Below are positions 47,809 to 55,748 of a stretch of 64,000 nucleotides of DNA, one piece after another (within the stretch, counting starts at the first letter, position 1; each line of letters starts with the position of its first letter). The position numbers were made by a program, and so were the translations under genes. Source of the stretch: a virus; IMG/VR virus record IMGVR_UViG_3300042691_012617, positions 104,427 to 168,426 of that record; one strand, given 5' to 3'. The notes under the pieces are model-generated. The model was given only the letters and a program-made list of their open reading frames with translations, was not told the origin of the DNA and ran no database searches.

Positions 47809-48198
47809 TCAGCCGTATGCCTTCCCGCGAACGAAGAAGTGATCCTCATGCTCCTTGAATCCGAAGCACTCCCGAGCGTAGTCAAGGATCACCTGTTTGT
47901 CAAACTCCTTGCATGAGTAGACATCAAGGGTGATGAAGTGAGTCGGTTCGATGGAGTGAATCTGAATGCCGCTTTCGATCAGGGGCACCCACCCACTCAC
48001 TCCTGCCTTCTCAGGATATAACTCGCGTCCGTGGTCAGTCGGGCCGTGGATCACTACGGGCTGCGACATGCGAGTCATGCCGATGCGATCCACTAGCCGC
48101 TCAAGGAACCGATAGGTCAGTTCCATGTCATCTGCTACTCCCTCGTTACATCCATACATGTCGAGAAAGTATGAGTATCCAAAAGCCTTGTTCTTCAC
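47809..48198 (-). CDS. SpeD-like S-adenosylmethionine decarboxylase homologue
   Basis: 129 residues from GTG 48198 (GTGA overlap with the upstream stop). VSGWVPLIESGIQIHSIEPT then FITLDVYSCKEFDKQVILDY follows the AdoMetDC pattern: the E-S pair with Ser as pyruvoyl precursor, I-H as the processing His and D-V-x-S-C as the catalytic Cys region. The usual His after E-S is Gly here. It would make decarboxylated SAM for polyamine synthesis, useful for DNA packing. Similar genes occur in T4-like cyanophages. Confidence 0.68.
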   Translation of the reverse strand: MKNKAFGYSYFLDMYGCNEGVADDMELTYRFLERLVDRIGMTRMSQPVVIHGPTDHGRELYPEKAGVSGWVPLIESGIQIHSIEPTHFITLDVYSCKEFDKQVILDYARECFGFKEHEDHFFVRGKAYG

Positions 48199-48539
48199 TT
48201 GATCACTACCTTTGCGTTACGAAGTGTCTCTTCCAATCGTTGCTCAATCAGGTTCATGTTTCCACCATTATCAGCCTCATGTCGCATCTCAATGATGGCA
48301 GCATGAAGGGCCGCATAACGAGCGAGTTCCTTGACCACCACCCGTTCAGCCTTGGTCAGGCGGCTTGCCGAGGGGGCAGCAGGACGGCTCACGGGCGCGG
48401 GGGCAGGGGGAGCCACCGCTACCGCCTCTCTCAGGGCGCGGGGCAGGAGGGGCTGCTTGGGGGCTTCCTGCGCGTCCTTCTTCTTGCCTCCCCCGAGGAT
48501 GCCCATGGCTTGGGCAATCACATCATGGTTATCAGCCAT
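48195..48539 (-). CDS. Hypothetical protein with Pro/Ala-rich middle
   Basis: 114 residues. The N-terminal 25 residues are Gly/Lys-rich, a Pro/Ala stretch (AVAVAPPAPAPVSRPAAPSA) follows, and the C-terminal 55 residues form helices (LTKAERVVVKELARYAALHA, MNLIEQRLEETLRNAKVV). The Pro/Ala part overlaps a GC-rich tract containing CACGGGCGCG. It starts inside the tail of the small basic gene upstream. Confidence 0.65.
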   Translation of the reverse strand: MADNHDVIAQAMGILGGGKKKDAQEAPKQPLLPRALREAVAVAPPAPAPVSRPAAPSASRLTKAERVVVKELARYAALHAAIIEMRHEADNGGNMNLIEQRLEETLRNAKVVIK

Positions 48540-48663
48540 TACGAGCCTCCCGCTTCTTGGAGGTTCCCTCTTGGTTGCGCTTGCGGTTCAGAGCCTTTAC
48601 GAAAGCGGCATGCTTCTGCGCTCTCTTGCTTGCGTTGCGAAAACCACCTTTGCTGCTTGCCAT
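48532..48663 (-). CDS. Very small basic protein (43 residues)
   Basis: ATG 48663, stop TGA at 48532-48534. The sequence starts MASSKGGFRNASKRAQKH and continues with more Lys/Arg, about a third basic. A GAGGAGG Shine-Dalgarno and a CTAAATA late promoter (48686-48692) lie upstream, so it is probably a true late gene. It may bind nucleic acid, like the basic internal proteins of T4. Confidence 0.7.
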   Translation of the reverse strand: MASSKGGFRNASKRAQKHAAFVKALNRKRNQEGTSKKREARNG

Positions 48664-48685
48664 GAAATGCCCTCCTCTTTGCTGA

Positions 48686-48692
48686 TATTTAG
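48686..48692 (-). promoter_or_regulatory. Late promoter (CTAAATA)
   Basis: CTAAATA, 22 bases before the ATG at 48663. Confidence 0.6.
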
Positions 48693-48702
48693 GGAAGCCG
48701 AT

Positions 48703-49770
48703 TCATACCCGTGGCTTGCCTGTCGGAGGATCTGTGTTGATTGTCCCCGAGGTAACAACGGCTTGTTGAAAAGTTGGAATATTGTATGACCCCCATGCTG
48801 CCAGTACGCGAGAGAGATCGATCCCATCAACCTTGCCGTCCCCATCCATGTCCTCAAAGATAGGTTTCGTCTGTCCCCACCGAGCAAGGATTTGGCTCAG
48901 GTCTGCCCCATCGACCACACCGTCCTGATTGATGTCTTCCTTCTTGGCAGACAACTTCACATGCTGCAACTCATATCCGAAGGGAGCAAGTGCTGCAACG
49001 AGGTTGGCAAAGGTAGCCTTGTTGATCGACTGACCACCATACTGCAATCCAACGAAGACGGTCTCTCCATATGCATCCCGTACCATCACGGGAGAACCCG
49101 AGTCGCCCACGAAGATCGCAATTGTTCCATTCGGATACGCACCATCATTGATGCCGTCCAAGGACGGTGTCAAGTTGTATCCACCTGTATCGTTCGTAGT
49201 TGTATTCAGATATGCATTCTTAAAGAGTGTCTTGTAGATCTTACCGTTGCTGTCCTTCGTCCACAGCGAAGTTCCCGTGGGGATGTAAAGCGGGTCAGCG
49301 ATCCTGTTGTAGATCTTTAGGTCTGCATTTGGGAACTCTCTGTCGAACTCAAGCAGGGTCAGGTCGGGACCGATGTTGAGATAAACACGGGTCACCTTGT
49401 TCTCATAGAACGCACCGCCCTTGCCGAGAAAACGAATGCCACCCGTATTGATATTTGGGTCTGCGTGTCCACCACGGAAGTGTTGACAGATCAATGCATG
49501 GCGGGGCGAGATCAGTACCGCACCGTAGGTGCATTGGTTCCAAAAGTTCACGCTGTTTCGATCATACGGAATCGTAAACATACCGCTGTTCGAAATGTTG
49601 TTGCAGAAGTATCGATGGAGGGCGCGTGTGCCCGACCAATCGATGTACTCATATGTTTGACATTCCGAATTGTAACCATCGGGCGCAATACCCCCGCTCG
49701 TTGGTGTGGCTTGTGTTGGGTAATGGTATACATCATGGATCGCGGGTGTGTAATAGCGCAGGACTGCCAT
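48703..49770 (-). CDS. Trypsin-like protease with C-terminal dockerin-type repeat
   Basis: 355 residues. LISPRHALICQHFRGG (H97), NIGPDLTLLEFD (D137) and FVGDSGSPVMV (S225) give a complete chymotrypsin-type triad. At the C-terminus two Ca-binding repeats, DINQDGVVDGADLSQILARW and DMDGDGKVDGIDLSRVLAAW, form a dockerin type I unit, a feature common in secreted proteins of Planctomycetota and cellulolytic bacteria. No signal peptide is visible, so it may be virion-borne or released at lysis. A late promoter (49797-49803) and AAGGAG precede it. Confidence 0.85.
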   Translation of the reverse strand: MAVLRYYTPAIHDVYHYPTQATPTSGGIAPDGYNSECQTYEYIDWSGTRALHRYFCNNISNSGMFTIPYDRNSVNFWNQCTYGAVLISPRHALICQHFRGGHADPNINTGGIRFLGKGGAFYENKVTRVYLNIGPDLTLLEFDREFPNADLKIYNRIADPLYIPTGTSLWTKDSNGKIYKTLFKNAYLNTTTNDTGGYNLTPSLDGINDGAYPNGTIAIFVGDSGSPVMVRDAYGETVFVGLQYGGQSINKATFANLVAALAPFGYELQHVKLSAKKEDINQDGVVDGADLSQILARWGQTKPIFEDMDGDGKVDGIDLSRVLAAWGSYNIPTFQQAVVTSGTINTDPPTGKPRV

Positions 49771-49796
49771 GTGACTCTCCTTGAAAGGGTTGCCAC

Positions 49797-49803
49797 TATT
49801 TAG
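49797..49803 (-). promoter_or_regulatory. Late promoter (CTAAATA)
   Basis: CTAAATA, 26 bases before the ATG at 49770. Confidence 0.6.
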
Positions 49804-49805
49804 CC

Positions 49806-49844
49806 CAAAATGAAAAGACCGCCCCCGTCTTTCGACGGAGGCGG
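49806..49844 (-). terminator. Rho-independent terminator
   Basis: CCGCCTCCGTC-GAAA-GACGGGGGCGG then TCTTTTCATTTT. Ends the transcript of the gene at 49887-50186. Confidence 0.88.
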
Positions 49845-49886
49845 CCCAAAGTTCAGGTCTTCAGTTGTCAGCGGGAACCGTTAGGT

Positions 49887-50186
49887 TCACGCCGTGGCGA
49901 ACTGCTCTTCAAGCACATCGAAGTAGTTCGGGTAGCCGTTGCGGCGCAGCGAGTTGCGGCGGTACGCATGACGGGCAGCGGTCTCAATGATGAGAGCCTT
50001 GCGACCCCAAGTGTACTTGCGCTTCATGCCGTTGCTGAAGGTGACGGTGACGATGCCGCCGTCCTCGTTGCGACGAACCTTCTCCACGAAGATGTTCGGC
50101 TCACCGTGCATGACGAACTCGTCGCCCTCCATGAGGTTCTGCGAAGCGACCCACGAACGATTCCCATTGCTGTTCTTGCTAGCCAT
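49887..50186 (-). CDS. Small hypothetical protein
   Basis: 99 residues from ATG 50186. LMEGDEFVMHGEPNIFVEKV then GGIVTVTFSNGMKRKYTWGR looks like a small beta barrel; the C-terminus has TAARHAYRRNSLRRNGYPNY. Function unknown. The leader is 107 bases long and structured (see next entry). Confidence 0.68.
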   Translation of the reverse strand: MASKNSNGNRSWVASQNLMEGDEFVMHGEPNIFVEKVRRNEDGGIVTVTFSNGMKRKYTWGRKALIIETAARHAYRRNSLRRNGYPNYFDVLEEQFATA

Positions 50187-50294
50187 AACTAAAACTCTAA
50201 CTCTTTCTGAGTGGAAGACTGTCCACTCGCAGTTGTGACTGCTCCACACGCAGTCTTTGGTGATGATCCTAACCTTCGGATACGACCGACAGGA
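50187..50294 (-). promoter_or_regulatory. Structured leader with two similar hairpins
   Basis: Two near-copies, ACTGCGTGTGGAGCAGT and ACTGCGAGTGGACAGT, each able to fold through ACTG...CAGT, stand in tandem before the gene ending at 49887. Upstream is another inverted pair, AATCCT and AGGAT. This may be a protein- or RNA-binding leader. No clear promoter. Confidence 0.4.
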
Positions 50295-50621
50295 TTAGGA
50301 GTTGTGGTTTGATTCCTCGCTGCCCGTGGCGGGAGTATCATCAACGGGGGTCGCAGAATTGCTCTGGCCCTTCCATGAGTTGTACTCCGTCCATGCTGCC
50401 GACATCAAGAATTGTCCCCTGCGGAGACTCTTGAATGGACGGTCAGCGGACTGATTGTAGGTCAGCCACGCAGGCCACCGTAGGGTAAACCCTAGCGGTC
50501 CCTTTGCCCCCTTGTGCTTCTCGACAAACTCAAGGAGCGTTTGCCGAGCCACATAGTCGGGCTGACCATGCTCTGCCTCAAAGGCAGCGAGGAAGTTGAA
50601 CTGACGGGGTCGTAGTGACAT
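50295..50621 (-). CDS. Small hypothetical protein
   Basis: 108 residues, AAGGAG before the ATG. RQFNFLAAFEAEHGQPDYVA then TLLEFVEKHKGAKGPLGFTL and LRWPAWLTYN; the C-terminal 30 residues are Ser/Thr/Asn-rich. I do not recognise it. It lies in a run of three small genes under two sigma70-like promoters. Confidence 0.68.
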   Translation of the reverse strand: MSLRPRQFNFLAAFEAEHGQPDYVARQTLLEFVEKHKGAKGPLGFTLRWPAWLTYNQSADRPFKSLRRGQFLMSAAWTEYNSWKGQSNSATPVDDTPATGSEESNHNS

Positions 50622-50639
50622 ACTGTAAAACTCCTTGAA

Positions 50640-50888
50640 TCAGGCGACCGCCGTCAGGTCGGGGGTGTTGGTGTTCACCGAGGTCGTGGATGCAGCGCGA
50701 ACGCCGCCGTTGCGACCAGGGACGAATTCGATCTTGTCACCGAAGTACTCGCTCAGGTACCGCTTGATCACGGGAGGGCAAGTGCCGTACTCAGCAGCGA
50801 GAACCTTCAACTTAAGAGTCTCGCCGCGAGTGATGGCGGCTTCGATGGCGGGGAAGTTCAGGGTGACGATCTTGCGAGGACGAGGCAT
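50640..50888 (-). CDS. Small protein with possible helix-turn-helix
   Basis: 82 residues from ATG 50888, AAGGAG upstream. FPAIEAAITRGETLKLKVLA then AAEYGTCPPVIKRYLSEYFG could form a helix-turn-helix (K-V-L-A-A-E-Y-G-x-x-x-x-V-I-K-R-Y), so it may be a small DNA-binding regulator. The call is tentative. Two early promoters lie upstream. Confidence 0.65.
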   Translation of the reverse strand: MPRPRKIVTLNFPAIEAAITRGETLKLKVLAAEYGTCPPVIKRYLSEYFGDKIEFVPGRNGGVRAASTTSVNTNTPDLTAVA

Positions 50889-50947
50889 TTTGTATTGCTC
50901 CTTGTTGAGTGTGTGGTGTGTGGCGAACTTGTTTTGTTCTTGCGTTA

Positions 50948-50975
50948 AGTATACCGTCTGTTTTGGTCTTGTCAA
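50948..50975 (-). promoter_or_regulatory. Sigma70-like promoter
   Basis: TTGACA (50970-50975), 16-base spacer, TATACT (50948-50953). Confidence 0.75.
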
Positions 50976-51048
50976 GCCCTTTTGGAACCTGACTCAAAGA
51001 TTTTTTACTGACTCACTTCTGCTTGCTGTTTCTGCGTTGATAGGGTGA

Positions 51049-51077
51049 AGTATACACTCCACCCTAGCCGTTGTCAA
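51049..51077 (-). promoter_or_regulatory. Sigma70-like promoter (tandem)
   Basis: TTGACA (51072-51077), 17-base spacer, TATACT (51049-51054). It stands about 100 bases upstream of a second promoter of the same quality; nothing coding is seen between them. Confidence 0.75.
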
Positions 51078-51084
51078 TCCTTTT

Positions 51085-51984
51085 TTAAGCGGTGGTCTTC
51101 AGGGCGACGAGGGCAACAGCCGAAGCATCATCGCGCCCGTTCGCATTCTTAACCATATCGGTGAGGACTTCAATCAGTCGCTCACGCACGGACGCGGCAT
51201 CGTAGCCCGTCTGCTTGAGCCATGCGGCGACCTGATCCTTGTACCACTTGGTAGCCGCCCGAGTACCGACACCGTCAGCGTCAGCACGGGCAGCAACATT
51301 GTCAGCGAGAGCCGCGCCCACCGTGGCGGTTGCTGCGCTATCGGGCACATACTCAAGGTTCTTGAGGGCGACAAAGACAACATCAAGGTTGCGACCACGG
51401 GGATCCTTGCGGTCAGAGGTGGAGAGACCCACACTCATACCCCAACCCTTATCGCCAAACCAAAACACCTTGCCCGTGGTGCCGAGCGGAACCTTGCGTC
51501 CGCGCACCACCTTATATGTCTGTCCTTTAGCAAGGGCAGGGGGCGCAGCCAACTGCTCACTCGCCTCGTCAAGTTCCTTGATGTACTGAGCCTTAGCGGA
51601 CTCGCCAACCTTCACAGCCTGAGACGGCAGAGAGATCGACAGGTACCACTTGTAGTACGCCGCCATGACATCGGGAGACGCATCGACATCCCACGCGGTG
51701 GCGCGACCGCCCGTGCCGTAGTACGCAACATCGGAGTCGAAGGTCGAAGCCTTGACTCCGTCGAAGACCGTCACGGTGCGGCGGTAGACATTGTCACCAT
51801 CGTCCCACCCGCGAGACTCGTAACGCTCGTTATCGGACACGGCAACCACCATGCCCAAGTACTGCTGCCGCTTGGCGCGGTACTCTTCATGCACCTTCAG
51901 CCCGTGCTGAGTGTCCCCGCGCTCACCGAGATGTTCGGGGGTCAGGGCGGCGAGGGTGACTGTCGGTAGTGGAGTCGTTGGCAT
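51085..51984 (-). CDS. Hypothetical early protein, Ala/Asp-rich
   Basis: 299 residues. The first 160 residues look globular (QQYLGMVVAVSDNERYESRG, VAYYGTGGRATAWDVDASPD). A strand region GKVFWFGDKGWGMSVGLSTS follows, and the last 90 residues are Ala/Asp-rich helices. No known motif. It has its own sigma70-like promoter and AGGAG. It may belong with the CobS-like ATPase as an early protein pair, which is only a guess. Confidence 0.7.
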   Translation of the reverse strand: MPTTPLPTVTLAALTPEHLGERGDTQHGLKVHEEYRAKRQQYLGMVVAVSDNERYESRGWDDGDNVYRRTVTVFDGVKASTFDSDVAYYGTGGRATAWDVDASPDVMAAYYKWYLSISLPSQAVKVGESAKAQYIKELDEASEQLAAPPALAKGQTYKVVRGRKVPLGTTGKVFWFGDKGWGMSVGLSTSDRKDPRGRNLDVVFVALKNLEYVPDSAATATVGAALADNVAARADADGVGTRAATKWYKDQVAAWLKQTGYDAASVRERLIEVLTDMVKNANGRDDASAVALVALKTTA

Positions 51985-52009
51985 GAGGGGTGTTCTCTCC
52001 TACACCCAA

Positions 52010-52038
52010 AAGATACACTATGTCGGGGTGGCTGTCAA
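52010..52038 (-). promoter_or_regulatory. Sigma70-like promoter
   Basis: TTGACA (52033-52038), 17-base spacer, TATCTT (52010-52015), 25 bases before the ATG at 51984. Confidence 0.7.
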
Positions 52039-52098
52039 GCCACTTAGACCATCAGAAAGAGATTTTCTGCAAGTCCTGATAACACAAGCAGTTATCGG

Positions 52099-53682
52099 TC
52101 ACAGGGGGCGAACGCCTAGCCATGTGATGTTACGGGACGGGTCTCCCGCAGACTGCTTGCCGCTGTCGAAGACCATGCCTCCGCTGTTCGCGCTTGCCTG
52201 ACTGACCGTGAAGACCGCCTTCCCGCTGCGAACGAACTCCATGTTGTTCAGGGTGACTTGCCATGAGATGGAAGGACGGAAGTCCGAAGTGTCATGGTTC
52301 AATCCATAAGTGATGGCATCACAGAATATGTCGGATATGTACTTGCAGAAGTCCTTCCATTGGAAGGGCTGAATGTACTTGGCAGCATTCTGATTCAGGG
52401 GTGCCCGAACGCCGATGCCCGTCAACGGAATGCCATTGCTGTTCTGCACGAACTTCTGTACGAGATGTACATCGCGCTCAAGATCCTTCATCTCCTGCGC
52501 GGTAAGTTTGCCCTGACGCTTGCCATGCAACTTGCAGATGTCGTTCCAAAACTTCACGGGATCTTGGATCTTGAGTTTCATGACTTCCTTGATCATGAAC
52601 GGGTAGATCGTCTGTGCGCCACGGCTAGATGTCTTAAAGTAGGGAAGCATCGCAACCAAGAACTTGTTGCTGAGTACCTGTAGGTTCGTGAGGTTCTTTC
52701 CCATGGAGTGCAACTTGGGAAGGATGCTTGATCGCGCTCCCTTGTTGCTGCCGCTAGACATTGCCTTCGAAGACACCTTGAGGTTACCGATCTCGCCTGT
52801 CTTCAGCGTACCTCTGAGATATGAGTCATAGGATGTATTCGTGTTGTCGGTTGGCACCGCGAAGAATGTCATCGTGCTGAAGTTCGGGAAGTTGCCGATG
52901 CTCTTGCCGCCCCAAATAAGAAACGGATATGACAACTCCGATATGAGATAGATGCCAAACTTCGCCTTGTCCTGTGGTGCCATGATCTCGCCAACCTCAG
53001 ACCAATCGAACTGTACTGCACCACCGTTGAAGAACTCCTCGGTCGCCTTCAGCACCGCAGGATCCTTGAGGATCGCATAGGAACTGCCCTTCATGTTTGT
53101 GAGGATACGACTCTTCAATTCCTCAAGGCCCTTGAAGATGTAGTGAGGCACATCGTTGTCGCTGATGCGGATCGCCTCTGTCCTATGCCCTTCAAGGAAG
53201 TGAGAAGCAGTCAGGGTCTGCAACTGGCTACCCGCCTTGGTGCGTCTCTTAAATCCCGCGTCCGAGAACTCGGAGTTGTTAATCTTCAGGGGATCGCTGT
53301 CCTTGGGCAAGTGTCGCCCGACGATGATCGTCTTGCTCTTCGAATCCTTCAGCGTGACAAGAATGATTCCCTTGCTCTTGGTCTTCGCTTCATTGGTGTC
53401 GATTGGTCCAATGAACAGATTGACATTGATCAGAGCCTTCAGGAACTCGGGGTTCTCACCCGCAGACAATCTTGCTTTCTCTTTTGAATGCAAGCCACCG
53501 CTAGAAAGATATCGGGGGACGAACACCCAATTCGTCGCAGCCCAAACGCCGCCTTCCTTGTCGCTGAACAGAATCTCTCCCGCAGCAACGCGGTCGGGCT
53601 GAACGCCCTTCGACTCCGCAAGCATGCGCTCGGTTGTCTCTCTGCGTGTCTCCTCGGTGACTCGTTCGATGAATTTCTTCAT
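52099..53682 (-). CDS. Capsid-targeted protein of unknown function, 527 residues
   Basis: Starts MKKFIERVTEE at ATG 53682, after GTGAGGATCCC. The leader has V-T-E then E; a second possible site is L-A-E-S at about 21-24. The body has no motif I know; recurring features are LFIGPIDTNEAK, KSKTIIVGRHLPKD, YLISELSYPFLIWGGKSIG and a helical C-terminal third. The length and position among leader-bearing genes suggest a major internal head component. Confidence 0.72.
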   Translation of the reverse strand: MKKFIERVTEETRRETTERMLAESKGVQPDRVAAGEILFSDKEGGVWAATNWVFVPRYLSSGGLHSKEKARLSAGENPEFLKALINVNLFIGPIDTNEAKTKSKGIILVTLKDSKSKTIIVGRHLPKDSDPLKINNSEFSDAGFKRRTKAGSQLQTLTASHFLEGHRTEAIRISDNDVPHYIFKGLEELKSRILTNMKGSSYAILKDPAVLKATEEFFNGGAVQFDWSEVGEIMAPQDKAKFGIYLISELSYPFLIWGGKSIGNFPNFSTMTFFAVPTDNTNTSYDSYLRGTLKTGEIGNLKVSSKAMSSGSNKGARSSILPKLHSMGKNLTNLQVLSNKFLVAMLPYFKTSSRGAQTIYPFMIKEVMKLKIQDPVKFWNDICKLHGKRQGKLTAQEMKDLERDVHLVQKFVQNSNGIPLTGIGVRAPLNQNAAKYIQPFQWKDFCKYISDIFCDAITYGLNHDTSDFRPSISWQVTLNNMEFVRSGKAVFTVSQASANSGGMVFDSGKQSAGDPSRNITWLGVRPL

Positions 53683-53972
53683 GGGATCCTCACGATCAGA
53701 TTGCCGTTCCAAATGCGAATGGTCGCATCGGGATACATTTCCTGCACCAGTTCGATGAGTCTCCGTTCACGCTCTTTCCTACTCTCTCGCTTTGCCTTGG
53801 TGGGATTACCAATCGGCATGCCGCCGTTCAGCGACTCGTTCAGGTTGAAGTCAGGTGCGTTGTCGAAGTTCGGGATCGTCATCAACAGATCGTGAATCGG
53901 AATAACGACCGTCTCCGCTGCCACCGCAGGAGTAGAAAGGAGAAGAGACAGGGAGACGATCATCGATTTCAT
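53679..53972 (-). CDS. Small exported protein
   Basis: 97 residues. MKSMIVSLSLLLSTPAVAAE is a signal peptide with cleavage after AVA or VAA. The mature part has a basic helix (KRESRKERERRLIELVQEMY) and a short strand end TIRIWNGNLIVRIP. Though it starts M-K-S, it lacks the capsid-targeting pattern. Overlaps genes on both sides by four bases. A late box at 54007-54013 lies in the upstream gene. Possibly a lysis or envelope protein. Confidence 0.7.
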   Translation of the reverse strand: MKSMIVSLSLLLSTPAVAAETVVIPIHDLLMTIPNFDNAPDFNLNESLNGGMPIGNPTKAKRESRKERERRLIELVQEMYPDATIRIWNGNLIVRIP

Positions 53973-54664
53973 ACGATTCCCTTTAGCAGACTATGGTCTT
54001 CGATGATATTTAGGGCAGACTCCGCAAGCATCTTTCCTGCCCTCAGGTCGGATGGGAAGTGTACCCCTGCGACCACCCGCGAGTGACTGATCCCATCGGC
54101 AATCGTATAAAACTTCCTTTCATGGACAGGATGTCTCTTTGATAGAACGAAAGCGAACATCCATGCGTCCATGGAGTGACCCGATGGATATGAGGCTGTC
54201 CTTGGGTCGGGGATGATCTTGTCCACGCGCTTGCCCATCAAGGGTGCCAACTGGTACGGACGAGGACGGTCGTACTTCATCTTCATGTAGTTGAGGTAGC
54301 CGTCGATGCAGTCAGAGATCTTGAAGAAGAAGTCATAATCATATTTCTGTCCCGCGATTCGGCTTACTTCCTGCGCCCACATCTCGTAGTGGTTCTTCAG
54401 GATGTCCATGCTCACGGCATACTCACGCTCCTGCTCGGTTGAACTCGTCTGCACATCGATCATATAGTTCAGTTCGATGATGGTATCTGCTCCTCCGTTC
54501 GGTGGGGGTGGAGGCAGGGGGCAAGGACGAGTCGGCATGGAGAGGTACACGCCCAACACGGTGGACATGTCCCTGCTCTGAGCGTTCACCTTGTCGATGT
54601 GCTTCTGAGCGGTGTTGCCATAATTGAGTGCGTCCACTTTGGTGTGCCCCCTGAAAGTATGCAT
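53969..54664 (-). CDS. PAP2-family phosphatase/haloperoxidase-like
   Basis: 231 residues. The three motifs are K-x5-R-P-R-P-Y (KMKYDRPRPYQL), YPSGHSMDAW and SRVVAGVHFPSDLRAG, the phosphate-binding and catalytic residues of acid phosphatases of the PAP2/vanadium haloperoxidase superfamily. There is a Pro-rich segment (RPCPLPPPPPNGG) near residue 50 and no clear membrane helices, so it looks soluble. It may act on phospholipid or nucleotide phosphates. Confidence 0.83.
   Translation of the reverse strand: MHTFRGHTKVDALNYGNTAQKHIDKVNAQSRDMSTVLGVYLSMPTRPCPLPPPPPNGGADTIIELNYMIDVQTSSTEQEREYAVSMDILKNHYEMWAQEVSRIAGQKYDYDFFFKISDCIDGYLNYMKMKYDRPRPYQLAPLMGKRVDKIIPDPRTASYPSGHSMDAWMFAFVLSKRHPVHERKFYTIADGISHSRVVAGVHFPSDLRAGKMLAESALNIIEDHSLLKGIV
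54007..54013 (-). promoter_or_regulatory. Late promoter (CTAAATA) within PAP2 gene end
   Basis: CTAAATA, 34 bases before the ATG at 53972. Confidence 0.5.
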
Positions 54665-54666
54665 GG

Positions 54667-55200
54667 TCAGAACTCCAATGGCTTTCGTGTGACCGCCGTG
54701 ATCTTTGCGATCTGCTTGTTCACCATCTCGGTTCTGTTAGACCACTTGATGTATTCTTTGTCGGGGTTCTTCAGGAGGTTGTAGAGAAGCGGGAGGATCA
54801 ATGCCTCCACTTCCTTCATCCCTGCGTTGTACGCATCAACAACCACCTTCTTGCGCTCATCCACCTCATCGATGATGGCGCGGATGTTTCCCTCGGTACC
54901 CTCAAGGCTTGTCGCAAGTTCCTTGATCTCCATCGACAGCACCTTGTCGATCTTCTCCTCCACTCGGGCGATTTCTGCCTTACGGGCTAGGTCGGATGGA
55001 ATCGTGACGGTGGGTGCTGTCGTGGGAATGCGCGAGATGCGAGTAAGGATCTCGTTCAACTTCCCTTCGACGCTTGACATATCGACCACGGGTGCAGCCG
55101 TGGTGACAGGTGCAGCCGCTGTCTGCTCGGGGGCATCAACGATCTCAAACCCGAAGTCCTGTTCGGCAAATGGATTGTTTGGGTCGAAGGTATCTGACAT
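54667..55200 (-). CDS. Coiled-coil phage protein
   Basis: 177 residues. The first 50 residues are Ala/Pro/Thr-rich and probably disordered, the middle is a long coiled coil (VEGKLNEILTRISRI, ARVEEKIDKVLSMEIKELAT), and the end (LPLLYNLLKNPDKEYIKWSN then VNKQIAKITAVTRKPLEF) resembles a conserved C-terminus I recall from T4-like marine phages. Late promoter (55221-55227) and AGGAG upstream. Probably structural; role not known. Confidence 0.75.
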   Translation of the reverse strand: MSDTFDPNNPFAEQDFGFEIVDAPEQTAAAPVTTAAPVVDMSSVEGKLNEILTRISRIPTTAPTVTIPSDLARKAEIARVEEKIDKVLSMEIKELATSLEGTEGNIRAIIDEVDERKKVVVDAYNAGMKEVEALILPLLYNLLKNPDKEYIKWSNRTEMVNKQIAKITAVTRKPLEF

Positions 55201-55220
55201 TCCGCAACTCCTGTGTGGAG

Positions 55221-55227
55221 TATTTAG
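55221..55227 (-). promoter_or_regulatory. Late promoter (CTAAATA)
   Basis: CTAAATA, 20 bases before the ATG at 55200. Confidence 0.6.
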
Positions 55228-55712
55228 GGAATGCGCTCGTAAGTCCGTTCGAACTCTGCCTTGGCAATACGATAGTAACCATTGCCGTCAGCCTCGCGGA
55301 CGATGTAGTCGCCCTGCTTGACAATCATGTCCTCGCCCCATTGTGCCTTGAAGGTGATCGACTTGGAGTCCGTATAACGGGCAACCATGCGGGGGGTCTG
55401 CTCGGGATTGACGGTGCTGCCAATGCTCCCCGTGTACAACTTGGAGAACTTCGCAGCCTTCACCACATACTTCTCTCGGCTCACGCCCGACATGATAATG
55501 TCACCCTTCATTGCAATGTTTTCCGTTTCCTTGCCATCGGGCAGGACGGTCATGACCTTGACATTGTTCTCGGGGTTCACTCCGTAGGACAGGGCAGGCA
55601 TCGCGTTCATGTCCCGCTTGTTCAGGTCGAAGAAGACATACGGCAACTGCTTCTTGCGGACGGGACGGTACGAAAGCGATGAGAGAACCGAATGGGTGGA
55701 GAAGGTTTGCAT
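55224..55712 (-). CDS. Hypothetical early protein, leaderless start
   Basis: 162 residues from ATG 55712. Beta-rich; MKGDIIMSGVSREKYVVKAA and IVKQGDYIVREADGNGYYRI suggest repeated small barrel units. The -10 box TATACT ends seven bases before the ATG, so the transcript would be leaderless. Function unknown. Confidence 0.7.
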   Translation of the reverse strand: MQTFSTHSVLSSLSYRPVRKKQLPYVFFDLNKRDMNAMPALSYGVNPENNVKVMTVLPDGKETENIAMKGDIIMSGVSREKYVVKAAKFSKLYTGSIGSTVNPEQTPRMVARYTDSKSITFKAQWGEDMIVKQGDYIVREADGNGYYRIAKAEFERTYERIP

Positions 55713-55719
55713 GACGATT

Positions 55720-55748
55720 AGTATATCACGCTTTTGCGTAGTTTGCAA
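55720..55748 (-). promoter_or_regulatory. Sigma70-like promoter, leaderless
   Basis: TTGCAA (55743-55748), 17-base spacer, TATACT (55720-55725), ATG seven bases later. Confidence 0.68.
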
